From positions 1-35,694 of the forward strand of contig JAOUEU010000004.1 of assembly GCA_029858555.1 (NCBI GenBank): a stretch of 35,694 bases of DNA, given 5' to 3'. Numbering within the stretch: the stretch's first letter is position 1; every line of letters begins with the position of its first letter. Origin of the DNA: Candidatus Zixiibacteriota bacterium (lineage in GTDB: Bacteria; Zixibacteria; MSB-5A5; GN15; FEB-12). Position numbers and translations under genes: made by a program. Below the pieces are notes generated by a model. The model did not search any database and was not told where the DNA came from. It saw only the letters and a list, made by a program, of their open reading frames with translations. Of this stretch, positions 26,896 through 35,694 are shown in pieces.

Positions 26896-27068
26896 ATTTT
26901 CAATTTCTGCAGTTATGACAGTCGGAGCCAGAAAAAGATTAATGCCGGCCGGGAATCTCATACAACGACAGGAACTTGCCCATGAGAGGCAAAACCACTG
27001 AAGCGGTGGATTGACTGAAAAACCGGAATAGGTGATTTGGCGAAGACTGCCCGGGACCGGTGCTGTCC

Positions 27069-28097
27069 TCAGTCTTTTTTGCTTTTTTCCAGGACCTTGG
27101 CGTAAGACGCGAAATCTTCCAGAACCTTGCCGGCACCCCGGGCGACACAGGTCAGCGGATCATCGGCGACATTGACGGGCAGGTTAGTCTCCTGCCGCAG
27201 TCGTTTATCCAGCCCGCGTAGCAGAGCCCCGCCGCCCGTAAGAATAATACCTCGTTCCAGGATATCGGAAGCCAGTTCCGGGGGAGTGCGCTCCAGCGCC
27301 TGGCGAACGGCCTCGACGACGATATCAAGCGTCTCGGACAGAGCTTCACGAACCTGGACCGATGACAGCTTGAGATTTTTCGGCACCCCGGCCACGAGGT
27401 CGCGCCCCTTGACTTCCATGCTCAGCTCCTTTTCAAGCGGAAACGCCGACCCTATTTTTATCTTGATATCCTCGGCCGTCAACTCGCCGATGAGCAGGTT
27501 GTAATTCTTCTTCAGGTACATAATGATAGCGTCGTTGAGTTCATCACCGGCCACCCGGATCGAAGTGTCATTGACGATGCCGTTCAGCGCGATAACGGCA
27601 ATTTCCGTGGTGCCGCCCCCGATATCAATTATCATGCTTCCGGAAGGTTGTTCCACGGGGAGTCCCACGCCGATCGCCGCCGCCATTGGCTCTTGCAGAA
27701 GATAGACCTCGCGTGCGCCGGCGTTTTCGGCTGAATCTCTGACAGCCCGTTTTTCAACTTCGGTGATACCTGATGGAACCGAGATGACCACCCGCGGCTT
27801 CATGAGCAGTTTGTGTTTTACCACTCGGCGGATAAAATCGGCAATCAGACGTTCGGAAATGTCAAAATCGGCAATGACACCATCCTTGAGCGGACGGATG
27901 GCCTCGATGCCGCTGGGGGTGCGGCCCGTCATCTCCTTGGCGGCCGACCCGATAGCCAGTACTTTGCCGGTCGATTTCTCGATTGCGACCACCGATGGTT
28001 CGTTCAGGACAATCCCCTGATTGCGTACGTATACCAGGGTATTGGCCGTGCCGAGATCGATTCCGATATCGTTGGAGAACAAATCAAAGAATCCCAA
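27069..28097 (-). CDS. mreB: Rod shape-determining protein MreB
   Basis: [74 protein letters not shown]. Confidence 0.97.
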   Translation of the reverse strand: MGFFDLFSNDIGIDLGTANTLVYVRNQGIVLNEPSVVAIEKSTGKVLAIGSAAKEMTGRTPSGIEAIRPLKDGVIADFDISERLIADFIRRVVKHKLLMKPRVVISVPSGITEVEKRAVRDSAENAGAREVYLLQEPMAAAIGVGLPVEQPSGSMIIDIGGGTTEIAVIALNGIVNDTSIRVAGDELNDAIIMYLKKNYNLLIGELTAEDIKIKIGSAFPLEKELSMEVKGRDLVAGVPKNLKLSSVQVREALSETLDIVVEAVRQALERTPPELASDILERGIILTGGGALLRGLDKRLRQETNLPVNVADDPLTCVARGAGKVLEDFASYAKVLEKSKKD

Positions 28098-28291
28098 GTT
28101 TAAGTCCCTTTAAACCAATGCCTTCTACTGCCACCCTCGCGGGCGTTCAATATTACTTATATCGATTAAAACAGCTTTTAGTTTATGCCTCGGCTGCGAA
28201 AATAGCAAATAAAAAGTGGCTGCACGTCATATGCCCCGGGTCGGCGGGCACTGCGAGCCCTCTTTTTGCCCGGTGCGAGAGGCATCTGCAG

Positions 28292-28327
28292 AAAAAAAAG
28301 GCCGGAGCCCTGCCGCGCCGGCCTTTT
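28292..28327 (-). terminator. Rho-independent terminator after maeB
   Basis: Stem aaaaggccgg (28296-28305) / ccggcctttt (28318-28327), followed on the minus strand by T8. Confidence 0.85.
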
Positions 28328-28343
28328 GGAGAAATTTCCCTCT

Positions 28344-30587
28344 CTATCTCTGAGCATCCACCACCGCGATGGCTGCCATATCCACGATTTCATTGACGTC
28401 GAGCGTGGGATGCAAAACGTGCACGGGCTTGGACAGGCCCATGAGTATCGGACCGATCGCCTCCAGCCCGCCCATCCGCTGGACCAGCTTATAAGCGATA
28501 TTGCCCGAATCGAGGTCGGGAAAGACCAACACGTTGGCCACTTCTTTGAGCTGCGAGAACGGATACCGCTTGGCCATGTACTCCGGCATGAGAGCCGTGT
28601 CCGCCTGCATTTCACCTTCAACCACCAGATCCGGGCGCCGTTCCTTCACAATAGCCGTCGCCTTCGCTACCTTGTCCGATTCCGGTGACCGCACTGACCC
28701 GAAGTTGGAGAATGATATCATGGCTATTCGCGGTTCAATATTGAACTGCCTGGCGACCTCGGCGGCGCAGATAGCAATCTCGGCCAGTTCTTCGGCCTTG
28801 GGGTTGATGTTAACGGTGGTATCGGCGAACATGTACAACTTATCCTTCTGGATCATGGCTGTCATGCCCGACACCCGCGACACGCCCTCGGCCAGGTCGA
28901 TGATTTCCAGAGCCGGACTCACCGTCGCCGGATAATTGGATGTCACGCCGGAAACGACGCAGTCGCAGTCACCCATTTCCAGCATCATGATACCGAAGAA
29001 GGTGCGTTCGCGCATCGTCCAGATGGCCTTGTCGAGGCTCATGCCGCGGCGGCATCTTTTCTGGAAATAGCGCTTGGCATATTCCTGCCGCCGCTCGGAA
29101 GTGATGGGGTCGATTATCTGGATGCCCTCGAGCTCGATCTCATGTTCATCCGCTACTTTTTTGATGGCGTCCGGATTCCCCAAAACGATGGGATGGCCTA
29201 TGCCGTCCTTTTTGACAATGCGAGCGGCCCGCAAAATCCGGCTGGAATTACCCTCGGGGAACACGATGGTCTTGGGGTTGCGCTTGGCCTTGTCCTCCAT
29301 CACCCTCATGACCGAGCGGCCGTCGCCGATGCGGGTGGCGAGGATCCGTTTGTACTCATCAATATCGATTTTATTCTGGGCTACACCAGTCTCGATGGCG
29401 GCCCGGGCGACCGCGGATGCTTCCCACACCAGGATGCGCGGGTCGAACGGTTTCGGAATCAGGTATTCCCGTCCGAATTTGAAATGGTCAACGCCGTATG
29501 CTTTGGCTACTTGTTCCGGCACGTCCTGCTTGGCCAGCGCGGCCAGCGCCTTGGCCGCCGCAATCTTCATCTCTTCGTTGATGGCCGTGGCGTGGACGTC
29601 CAGGGCCCCGCGAAAAATGAACGGAAAGCCCAGAACGTTATTCACCTGGTTGGGATAGTCGCTGCGGCCCGTGGCCATGATAACATCGGAGCGGGCTTCG
29701 AGTGCATCCGGGTAGGTGATCTCGGGATCGGGGTTGGCCATCGCGAAGATGATCGGGTCCTTGGCCATTGACTTGACCATCTCCTTGGTGACGAGGTCCT
29801 TGACCGATACGCCCACGAAGACGTCGGCACCCTCCATCGCGTCGGCCAGGGTATGGCAGTCGGTCTTGCGGACAAACTCCGCCTTGTATTCATTGAACTT
29901 GTCGCCCCGGCCCTCATACATCACGCCCTTGGAGTCTACCATCATCAGATTCTCGTGTCGGACACCGAGCGTGCAGTAGAGCTTGGCACAGGCGATACCG
30001 GCCGCCCCGGCCCCCGAAAAGACGACTTTGATCTTGGCAATGTCTTTCTGCACCACCTCCAGGGCGTTGAGCAGCGCCGCCGCCGAAATAATGGCGGTTC
30101 CGTGCTGGTCGTCATGGAAGATGGGGATTTTCATTGTCTTCTTGAGGGTTTCTTCTATATAGAAGCATTCAGGCGCTTTGATATCTTCCAGGTTGATACC
30201 ACCGAAGGTCGGCTCCAGAAGCTGGCAGCATTTTATAATCTCATCCGGGTCTTCGGTATCCAGTTCGATATCGAAAACATCCACGTCGGCAAACCTCTTG
30301 AACAGAACACCCTTGCCTTCCATGACCGGCTTGCCGGCGGCGGCGCCGATATTGCCCAGCCCCAGTACCGCCGTACCGTTGCTGATCACTGCCACGAGAT
30401 TACCCTTGGCGGTATACTTGTAGATGTCAGCCGGGTTTTTCTGGATTTCTAAACATGGTTCCGCAACTCCTGGCGTATAAGCCAGCGAGAGGTCGAGTTG
30501 GGTGCGACAGGGTTTCGTCGAGTTTACCTCTATTTTGCCTCTTCTCCCCCGGCTATGATAGTCAAGAGCCTGCTGTTTGGTGATCAT
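28344..30587 (-). CDS. maeB: NADP-dependent malic enzyme with C-terminal phosphotransacetylase-like domain
   Basis: [73 protein letters not shown]-terminal PTA-like region [21 protein letters not shown]...[20 protein letters not shown]. Confidence 0.95.
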   Translation of the reverse strand: MITKQQALDYHSRGRRGKIEVNSTKPCRTQLDLSLAYTPGVAEPCLEIQKNPADIYKYTAKGNLVAVISNGTAVLGLGNIGAAAGKPVMEGKGVLFKRFADVDVFDIELDTEDPDEIIKCCQLLEPTFGGINLEDIKAPECFYIEETLKKTMKIPIFHDDQHGTAIISAAALLNALEVVQKDIAKIKVVFSGAGAAGIACAKLYCTLGVRHENLMMVDSKGVMYEGRGDKFNEYKAEFVRKTDCHTLADAMEGADVFVGVSVKDLVTKEMVKSMAKDPIIFAMANPDPEITYPDALEARSDVIMATGRSDYPNQVNNVLGFPFIFRGALDVHATAINEEMKIAAAKALAALAKQDVPEQVAKAYGVDHFKFGREYLIPKPFDPRILVWEASAVARAAIETGVAQNKIDIDEYKRILATRIGDGRSVMRVMEDKAKRNPKTIVFPEGNSSRILRAARIVKKDGIGHPIVLGNPDAIKKVADEHEIELEGIQIIDPITSERRQEYAKRYFQKRCRRGMSLDKAIWTMRERTFFGIMMLEMGDCDCVVSGVTSNYPATVSPALEIIDLAEGVSRVSGMTAMIQKDKLYMFADTTVNINPKAEELAEIAICAAEVARQFNIEPRIAMISFSNFGSVRSPESDKVAKATAIVKERRPDLVVEGEMQADTALMPEYMAKRYPFSQLKEVANVLVFPDLDSGNIAYKLVQRMGGLEAIGPILMGLSKPVHVLHPTLDVNEIVDMAAIAVVDAQR

Positions 30588-30650
30588 GGTTCCTATGCTC
30601 CTAAAACAGGTTGAACCGGAATGCGGTCGTTATTCTTGTCACAAGCGCTA

Positions 30651-30679
30651 TATATAAATCAATTGATAACGATAGTCAA
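30651..30679 (-). promoter_or_regulatory. Candidate sigma70-type promoter for maeB, with palindrome in spacer
   Basis: Minus strand TTGACT (30679-30674), 17-nt spacer, TATATA (30656-30651); ATCAATTGAT palindrome at 30658-30667. Confidence 0.55.
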
Positions 30680-30887
30680 GGCATGACCGGCAAGCCAATC
30701 TACATTACCGTGGAAGGCCGCTGCCACCGGTGCTCTTTCTCTCCCGGCCCAGACACTGGCAGAAGTCGGCCCGGGAGGGTAACCCGGAGGCTGACTAAAG
30801 ATAAAATGTACCGGGAAAGTCTGCGCAAGATGATAGCTTGCCCGTTGCCACGCGGTGTGATAGATTAGCCGTATCGGAACATGTACT

Positions 30888-31718
30888 ATGCAGAAACCGG
30901 CAACCGACTACAAGAGAACACCTCCGGGCAGGGGCGTCACGGCCGCCCTCTGTGGCGCTGCCGTCACAGCGGCTCTTTGGCTCGGTCCCGGTCGCGTGGC
31001 CGCCCGCGACATTTCGCAGGGTTTTTTTCTGGAAGTTGACTTTTGTGCCATGGCGCTGAACGGCAAGGGTACCTACAACGGCTTTGACTTCGCCGTTGAC
31101 AAAAACTGGAGCCAAGCGATCAGGGTCGAGGAAAGTCCTGAGGAACTGAAAGTCCGCTTTGACCAGAGCGGCACCGTCGGTTTCAACTGGAACTCCCGGT
31201 ACCTGGCAGCCGTGGTGCCGCGGGCGGGTTACCGCTTTACGCGGCGCTTTGCTCTCACTCTGGCCTATCGCCATTATTACACTAAAGAAGGCAGTCAGAC
31301 ACAGGCCTTTGCCGCCGACCCGGACGGCCCCTTTTCCAGCATAAAAGGCTTTAATGAATTCACCACGAGCTACCGTCAACGCGCTGTCGAAATCGCGGGG
31401 CAGTACTACCTGGGCCGAACCGGCCTGTTTGTTACCGTCGGCCTCGAATATATCACCCTGCAACTTGAGATAACCTCTGAGTGGACGCAGTTCACCAACG
31501 ATGTGGTTGATTACATCGACCCGTTTGCCGGTCGGGGCGAAGATCATGTTTTTGGCTACCTGGTCGGAATCGGTTACGAAAAAACCCTGGCCGGCAGATT
31601 GGGGATGCACGGCAGACTAGTCTACTCCCGTGCCAAATACAGCGGAGACAATCTTCTGGCGGAGTTTAACGTCGGAGGTATCCGGGCCGGCGTGGGAGTG
31701 GGATACTACATTAGGTAG
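30888..31718 (+). CDS. Hypothetical outer-membrane beta-barrel protein
   Basis: Signal-like N-terminus then amphipathic strands with aromatic girdles (YRFTRRFALTLAYRHYYTKEG, GLFVTVGLEYITLQLE); C-terminal GGIRAGVGVGYYIR. Confidence 0.65.
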   Translation: MQKPATDYKRTPPGRGVTAALCGAAVTAALWLGPGRVAARDISQGFFLEVDFCAMALNGKGTYNGFDFAVDKNWSQAIRVEESPEELKVRFDQSGTVGFNWNSRYLAAVVPRAGYRFTRRFALTLAYRHYYTKEGSQTQAFAADPDGPFSSIKGFNEFTTSYRQRAVEIAGQYYLGRTGLFVTVGLEYITLQLEITSEWTQFTNDVVDYIDPFAGRGEDHVFGYLVGIGYEKTLAGRLGMHGRLVYSRAKYSGDNLLAEFNVGGIRAGVGVGYYIR

Positions 31719-31724
31719 TTTCAA

Positions 31725-32441
31725 CTACCAGTCCATCCGGTAAACGCGCCGCCCGCCGGAAGGTGTCAGACCGCGTCCCCTTATTTTCACCAGCAGCCGG
31801 AGCAGGAGCCACCCGAACAGAAAACCGCCGACATGTGCCATGTAAGCCACGCCGCCGCCCGTGGAACTGCCGACCACCGACATCAGGAGCTGAATAAAAA
31901 ACCACACTCCCAGAACGACCTTGGCCGGGAGAACAATGAACTGGATGAAGAAAAAGACAATCAGCACCGTTATTCTGGCCCGGGGGTGCAAAACGATATA
32001 GGCTCCCATCACGCCGGCAATGGCCCCGGAGGCCCCTACCAGAGGCACCTTCGAATGCGGCCCAAAAAGCGTGTAAAGGCCGATCGCCGCCAGGCCTGAT
32101 ACCACGTAGAAAATCAGGAACTTGAGCGGTCCGAGGTAGTCTTCGACATTATTGCCGTAAATCCAGAGAAAGAGCATATTCCCGATCAGGTGCAGCCAGC
32201 CGCCATGCATGAACATAGAAGTAAAGGCAGTCAGGTAGGGCGATGCCGCGAGCTGCGGGATCAATTCCTCGGAACTTACAAACTCGAACGGGATGAAGCC
32301 ATACTGGAACGTGAAAAGCTGAAAGCCTTTGGCCCCCAGCGAATAGGAATACAGGAATATCAGGCTGTTGACAACAATCAGGGATACCGTGAGGTACGGC
32401 TTACGCGCAGTGGGAACGTCGTCTCTGATCGGTATAAACAA
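31725..32441 (-). CDS. Rhomboid family intramembrane serine protease
   Basis: MHGGWLHLIGNMLFLWIYGNNVED, GASGAIAGVMGAY (catalytic Ser), HVGGFLFGWLL (catalytic His). Confidence 0.95.
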   Translation of the reverse strand: MFIPIRDDVPTARKPYLTVSLIVVNSLIFLYSYSLGAKGFQLFTFQYGFIPFEFVSSEELIPQLAASPYLTAFTSMFMHGGWLHLIGNMLFLWIYGNNVEDYLGPLKFLIFYVVSGLAAIGLYTLFGPHSKVPLVGASGAIAGVMGAYIVLHPRARITVLIVFFFIQFIVLPAKVVLGVWFFIQLLMSVVGSSTGGGVAYMAHVGGFLFGWLLLRLLVKIRGRGLTPSGGRRVYRMDW

Positions 32442-32484
32442 TACATTACCTCTTCATGCCTTCGGAATTCCGGCAGCCGGCGCC

Positions 32485-34761
32485 CTATTGAACGCGGAAT
32501 TTCGCGAACCGCTCCGTCCTATTGCCTACTCGGTCGGTAATTGTGATTCCCAGGTGATGTTCACCGGGTTCGGGCGGGCTCGGCGGCACCGCCCGCGCCT
32601 GGAGCGTTTCCGGGTCGTAGTCGCAGGGCAGCCACTGGCCATTCAGCGTCACCGTAATACCGCCATCAGAGGGGATGCCGGAAAGAGTATCCCGGGTTTC
32701 AAAGCGAATGTCTACTCGGTCCCGCGGATAGGTGCGGCCGGCTATGATATTCAGGCGGTTAATCTCGGGCGGATCGTAATCGAAGACGGCGGCAACAGAG
32801 CCGCCCCCGCCGGCCCGGGCCGTCAACCAGTCGCCCAGATACTGATTGTCCCTTAGCCAGACCCAGCGGTTTTTCTTTTCGTCCAGCCAGCAGAGACCGC
32901 TGTACCGGTCATATGCTCCGGCTCTTTTCATGCTGACCGCTACCTCAAAGTAATCGCGGCAGGCAAAGGACTCGGGGGTGATCACGTAATGCTCCGAATT
33001 CAGTAACAGCGGTCCTTTATTGAGGATGTAGTTTTCGCGCACTTCGATAAACCGCGGCTCGTGAAAATCCAACTTTCCCGTGGTAAGCTTGAAGCGATCC
33101 CCGAACGTCATTTCTTCGGTATCTTCCAGACCGACGACCATTATGTTGAGAGAATCTTTCATTCGCGGGCTCATGCTGGCATCCGCGGACATGGCGAAAC
33201 CTATGCGGTCGATGCGTGCATACTCCTTCTTGGGCGGAATAAAACAGATATACTGCAGCATGTTGAACAGCCGGGGGTACTCGATGCCAAGGAGACTGTC
33301 CCGGTAGTATAACTCCAACCGCGTCTGCGAGGCCCGCTTGACATGAGCGTCCAGAGTTACCAGCAAACCGTCTTCGATGATTTCGTAAGCCAGCTCAACC
33401 CTTTTCTTACCCCGTTCGGCAACACCGTTGAAGATGTTATCCCGGATCAGGCATCCGTCGCGATTAAAAAGAAATACGCGCAGCAAAGCGTTCTCCACGT
33501 CTCCCACGGAAAGCGCGCACTTTAGCGACGGTTGGTCACTGTCGCCGACACTGATTGATCCCACGCGGTACCACATATCCCCACGGTTCACGAAGACCGT
33601 GAGCGAGTCTATATCAAAGTCACTGATTTCCGGGAGGGTGCTGAAGTAGCAGTCGGCGTCCCGGTACGAGTGCACCACCATCGAATCCAAAGCGACCATG
33701 TCTCCGGGGGGACCCCACAGGAAATCAAAAGTCAATTCCGACTTGTTCCCGTCACAATCCTCGGCCACGATTTTACCCTCGTATTTTCCCGGTTTCTCGG
33801 CGACCAGCCCAAAAACGCCCCTGGCACCGCTAACAGCGTGGCTGCCGGTAAAGCGGTTTCCAGCTTTTTCAAAAAGGCGCCGCACATGCTTGCGGTCATC
33901 CATGGCACTCAAGTAGTCAAACTCGAGATTCACCGCATCGCTGGTCTCGTAATCGAGGGTATCGAGGATGGCCTCGTAATACAGGCGTCCGTCGAAGTAG
34001 AGAGATAGTTTGTAAACAGACTGTTTCATTCCCTCGGGGCGCATCATATCAAAACACTCCGCCAGCACTCCCACCGGGCGGTGGAAATACAGGGTCGTGT
34101 CCAGATGATACGCGCCGGGTTTACGACCAAGCGGGAGGTCAATAAAAACCTTGCGGGTACCATTGTCAAACAGGGAACTGTCGTCGGTCATCTGGAAACC
34201 AATGCGCGTGAACTGCGGTTTTACTTTGTCCCTCAACTTCAGCCCATGCTTAAGCGGGTTGAGCGGCCTGTTATCGGCGGTACGCTCCTCAAAATGAAGG
34301 TGCGGCCCACCGTAACCGCTCTGACCGGTATAACCGATCAACTGCCCTTTTCTGACCTGTAGGGAATCCTCGGAGAAGTATATATCCTGAGCGTAGGTCC
34401 GCTGGGCAACCTGCCGGGCTCTGACCGGCTGCTCGATTTCGTCGGCGAACCGCGACAGGTGCCCGAAGACGTAGATGTGACCGTCCTTACCCCGGATATA
34501 CAGACCTTTGCCATAGCCGTCATAGGACATCTTTACGCGCCAGACATGGCCGTCGACGGGAGAGAAAATCTCCAGGCCTTCCTCTCCGCCGGTTCTGATG
34601 TCAATGCCGCCGTGAAAATGGTCCTGGCGAAAATCGCCGAATCCTGATGAGAGGTCTATCTGCTCCTTGATGGGCCACTCCTGGCCTGCGACTGACCCGG
34701 CGGTAAGCAGAAGAACGGCAGTGGCTAACAAGGCGGCTGGTTTGGTCGATAACCTAAACAT
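32485..34761 (-). CDS. M23 (LytM-type) metallopeptidase family protein with large C-terminal region
   Basis: HFHGGIDIRTGG, SPVDGHVWRVKMSYDGYGKGLYI, GGPHLHFE zinc-ligand motifs; signal peptide. ORF opens to 34842; ATG 34761 is the likely start. Confidence 0.88.
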   Translation of the reverse strand: MFRLSTKPAALLATAVLLLTAGSVAGQEWPIKEQIDLSSGFGDFRQDHFHGGIDIRTGGEEGLEIFSPVDGHVWRVKMSYDGYGKGLYIRGKDGHIYVFGHLSRFADEIEQPVRARQVAQRTYAQDIYFSEDSLQVRKGQLIGYTGQSGYGGPHLHFEERTADNRPLNPLKHGLKLRDKVKPQFTRIGFQMTDDSSLFDNGTRKVFIDLPLGRKPGAYHLDTTLYFHRPVGVLAECFDMMRPEGMKQSVYKLSLYFDGRLYYEAILDTLDYETSDAVNLEFDYLSAMDDRKHVRRLFEKAGNRFTGSHAVSGARGVFGLVAEKPGKYEGKIVAEDCDGNKSELTFDFLWGPPGDMVALDSMVVHSYRDADCYFSTLPEISDFDIDSLTVFVNRGDMWYRVGSISVGDSDQPSLKCALSVGDVENALLRVFLFNRDGCLIRDNIFNGVAERGKKRVELAYEIIEDGLLVTLDAHVKRASQTRLELYYRDSLLGIEYPRLFNMLQYICFIPPKKEYARIDRIGFAMSADASMSPRMKDSLNIMVVGLEDTEEMTFGDRFKLTTGKLDFHEPRFIEVRENYILNKGPLLLNSEHYVITPESFACRDYFEVAVSMKRAGAYDRYSGLCWLDEKKNRWVWLRDNQYLGDWLTARAGGGGSVAAVFDYDPPEINRLNIIAGRTYPRDRVDIRFETRDTLSGIPSDGGITVTLNGQWLPCDYDPETLQARAVPPSPPEPGEHHLGITITDRVGNRTERFAKFRVQ

Positions 34762-34851
34762 GGTGCATGGTCCCGGTTTATAATGTTTTACCCAGTTTAT
34801 TAAGGATCGGCCCCAAAAGGCAATAATTTTTGTAAAATACATAAGTACATA

Positions 34852-34879
34852 TTGCCAAATCAGCAGATTGGCTTATATT
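34852..34879 (+). promoter_or_regulatory. Candidate sigma70-type promoter for the PpiD/SurA-like gene
   Basis: TTGCCA (34852-34857), 16-nt spacer, TATATT (34874-34879). Confidence 0.5.
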
Positions 34880-34953
34880 CTGGGTCTTGCAGAATTGAGC
34901 GAGGCTCAACTGAGGCCGGATTTTACGGAAAACTCGTAAAGGAGCAATGACGA

Positions 34954-35694
34954 ATGTTTGACGCGCTACGCAGAATGATATTCCCTATCATCATAATAGT
35001 CCTGGTGTTTTTTGCCGGCATGATTGTCCTTCAGTGGGGTGCCGGTTTATCTTCCCGGCAGAATTACACTTCGGCCAACCTGGCGGCCGTAATTAACGGT
35101 GAGGAGATCAGTTGGCAGGAGTATCAGCGAGTATATAATAATCTGTACCAGTCCGAGGTGACCCAGACCCAGGATGAGCTGACCGACGCCAAAATCAGGG
35201 AATTACAGCAGACCGCCTGGGGGCAATTGCTGCAGGACCACTTGATGACACAGCAGGCGGCTCAAAGGGAAATCATGGTGACCGATGACGATGTGTATGC
35301 GTATCTGCGTTTCAGCCCTCCGGTATACCTTCAGCAGACCGCCTTCTTTCAGACCGACGGTAAATTCGATTATCAGAAATACCTCAATGCCATGGTTGAC
35401 CCCCAGGCCGCCAATTTCTGGAATTCCATCGAGCCTGCCGTGAGAAGCGATATTGCCAAGCTCAAACTTCAGGAAATGGTTGTCCAGACGGCCTATATCA
35501 CCGAAGCCGAAGTTCGGGACGCCTTCTTTGCCGACCAGGAAAAAATCAAGATCGGCGTCGTGGCCGTTTCGCAAAACAAGTACCGCCGGGACCTTCCTGA
35601 ACCAAGCGAAGATGATCTGCTCGACTACTATGACCAGCACAAGGACGCCTACTTCTCGGAGGAGCGAGCGATACTCGATTATGTCCTGATCCGG
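34954..35694 (+). CDS. Peptidylprolyl isomerase / SurA-PpiD-like periplasmic folding factor, N-terminal part (truncated by window end)
   Basis: MFDALRRMIFPIIIIVLVFFAGMIVLQWG TM anchor, then ANLAAVINGEEISWQEYQRVYNN (SurA_N-like); SD aaaggag upstream; frame open to the window end. Confidence 0.82.
   Translation, partial: MFDALRRMIFPIIIIVLVFFAGMIVLQWGAGLSSRQNYTSANLAAVINGEEISWQEYQRVYNNLYQSEVTQTQDELTDAKIRELQQTAWGQLLQDHLMTQQAAQREIMVTDDDVYAYLRFSPPVYLQQTAFFQTDGKFDYQKYLNAMVDPQAANFWNSIEPAVRSDIAKLKLQEMVVQTAYITEAEVRDAFFADQEKIKIGVVAVSQNKYRRDLPEPSEDDLLDYYDQHKDAYFSEERAILDYVLIR

Noticed and set aside
30795-31610. 271-aa minus-strand ORF
   Set aside because: Antisense to the plus-strand barrel candidate; no signal or domain pattern.

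Overview
The window reads as an ordinary, gene-dense bacterial chromosome segment of moderately high GC. The gene mix (T9SS/FlgD-type C-terminal domains, a lamin-tail protein, a PorV-like barrel) suggests an FCB-group or Zixibacteria-like candidate-phylum bacterium; that assignment is inference. I found no rRNA or tRNA genes, CRISPR arrays, transposases, integrases or phage genes. Recognisable housekeeping genes are mtaB-like, rpsA, plsC, cmk, holA, dgt, rnr, mreB, maeB (malic enzyme-PTA fusion), a rhomboid protease, an M23 peptidase and a SurA/PpiD-like N-terminus cut by the right edge. Two separate ECF sigma/anti-sigma modules are present: one next to PspC and LiaF-like proteins, the other followed by two LTXXQ (Spy/CpxP-like) periplasmic proteins. 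The most interesting accessory structure is a tightly packed minus-strand unit: rnr, a sigma54 activator with a receiver-like N-terminus lacking the usual Asp, an outer-membrane-barrel candidate, a lamin-tail protein with a T9SS/FlgD-like C-terminus, a PorV-like barrel and dgt. Its intergenic distances run from -4 to +9 bp. Other notable points are a degenerate RNase H-fold protein, an S1 protein with a basic N-tail and acidic C-tail, a decayed C-terminal sorting-domain remnant and several clear terminators and promoters. Nothing here proves a new system; the barrel/LTD/PorV unit is the best candidate to follow up.
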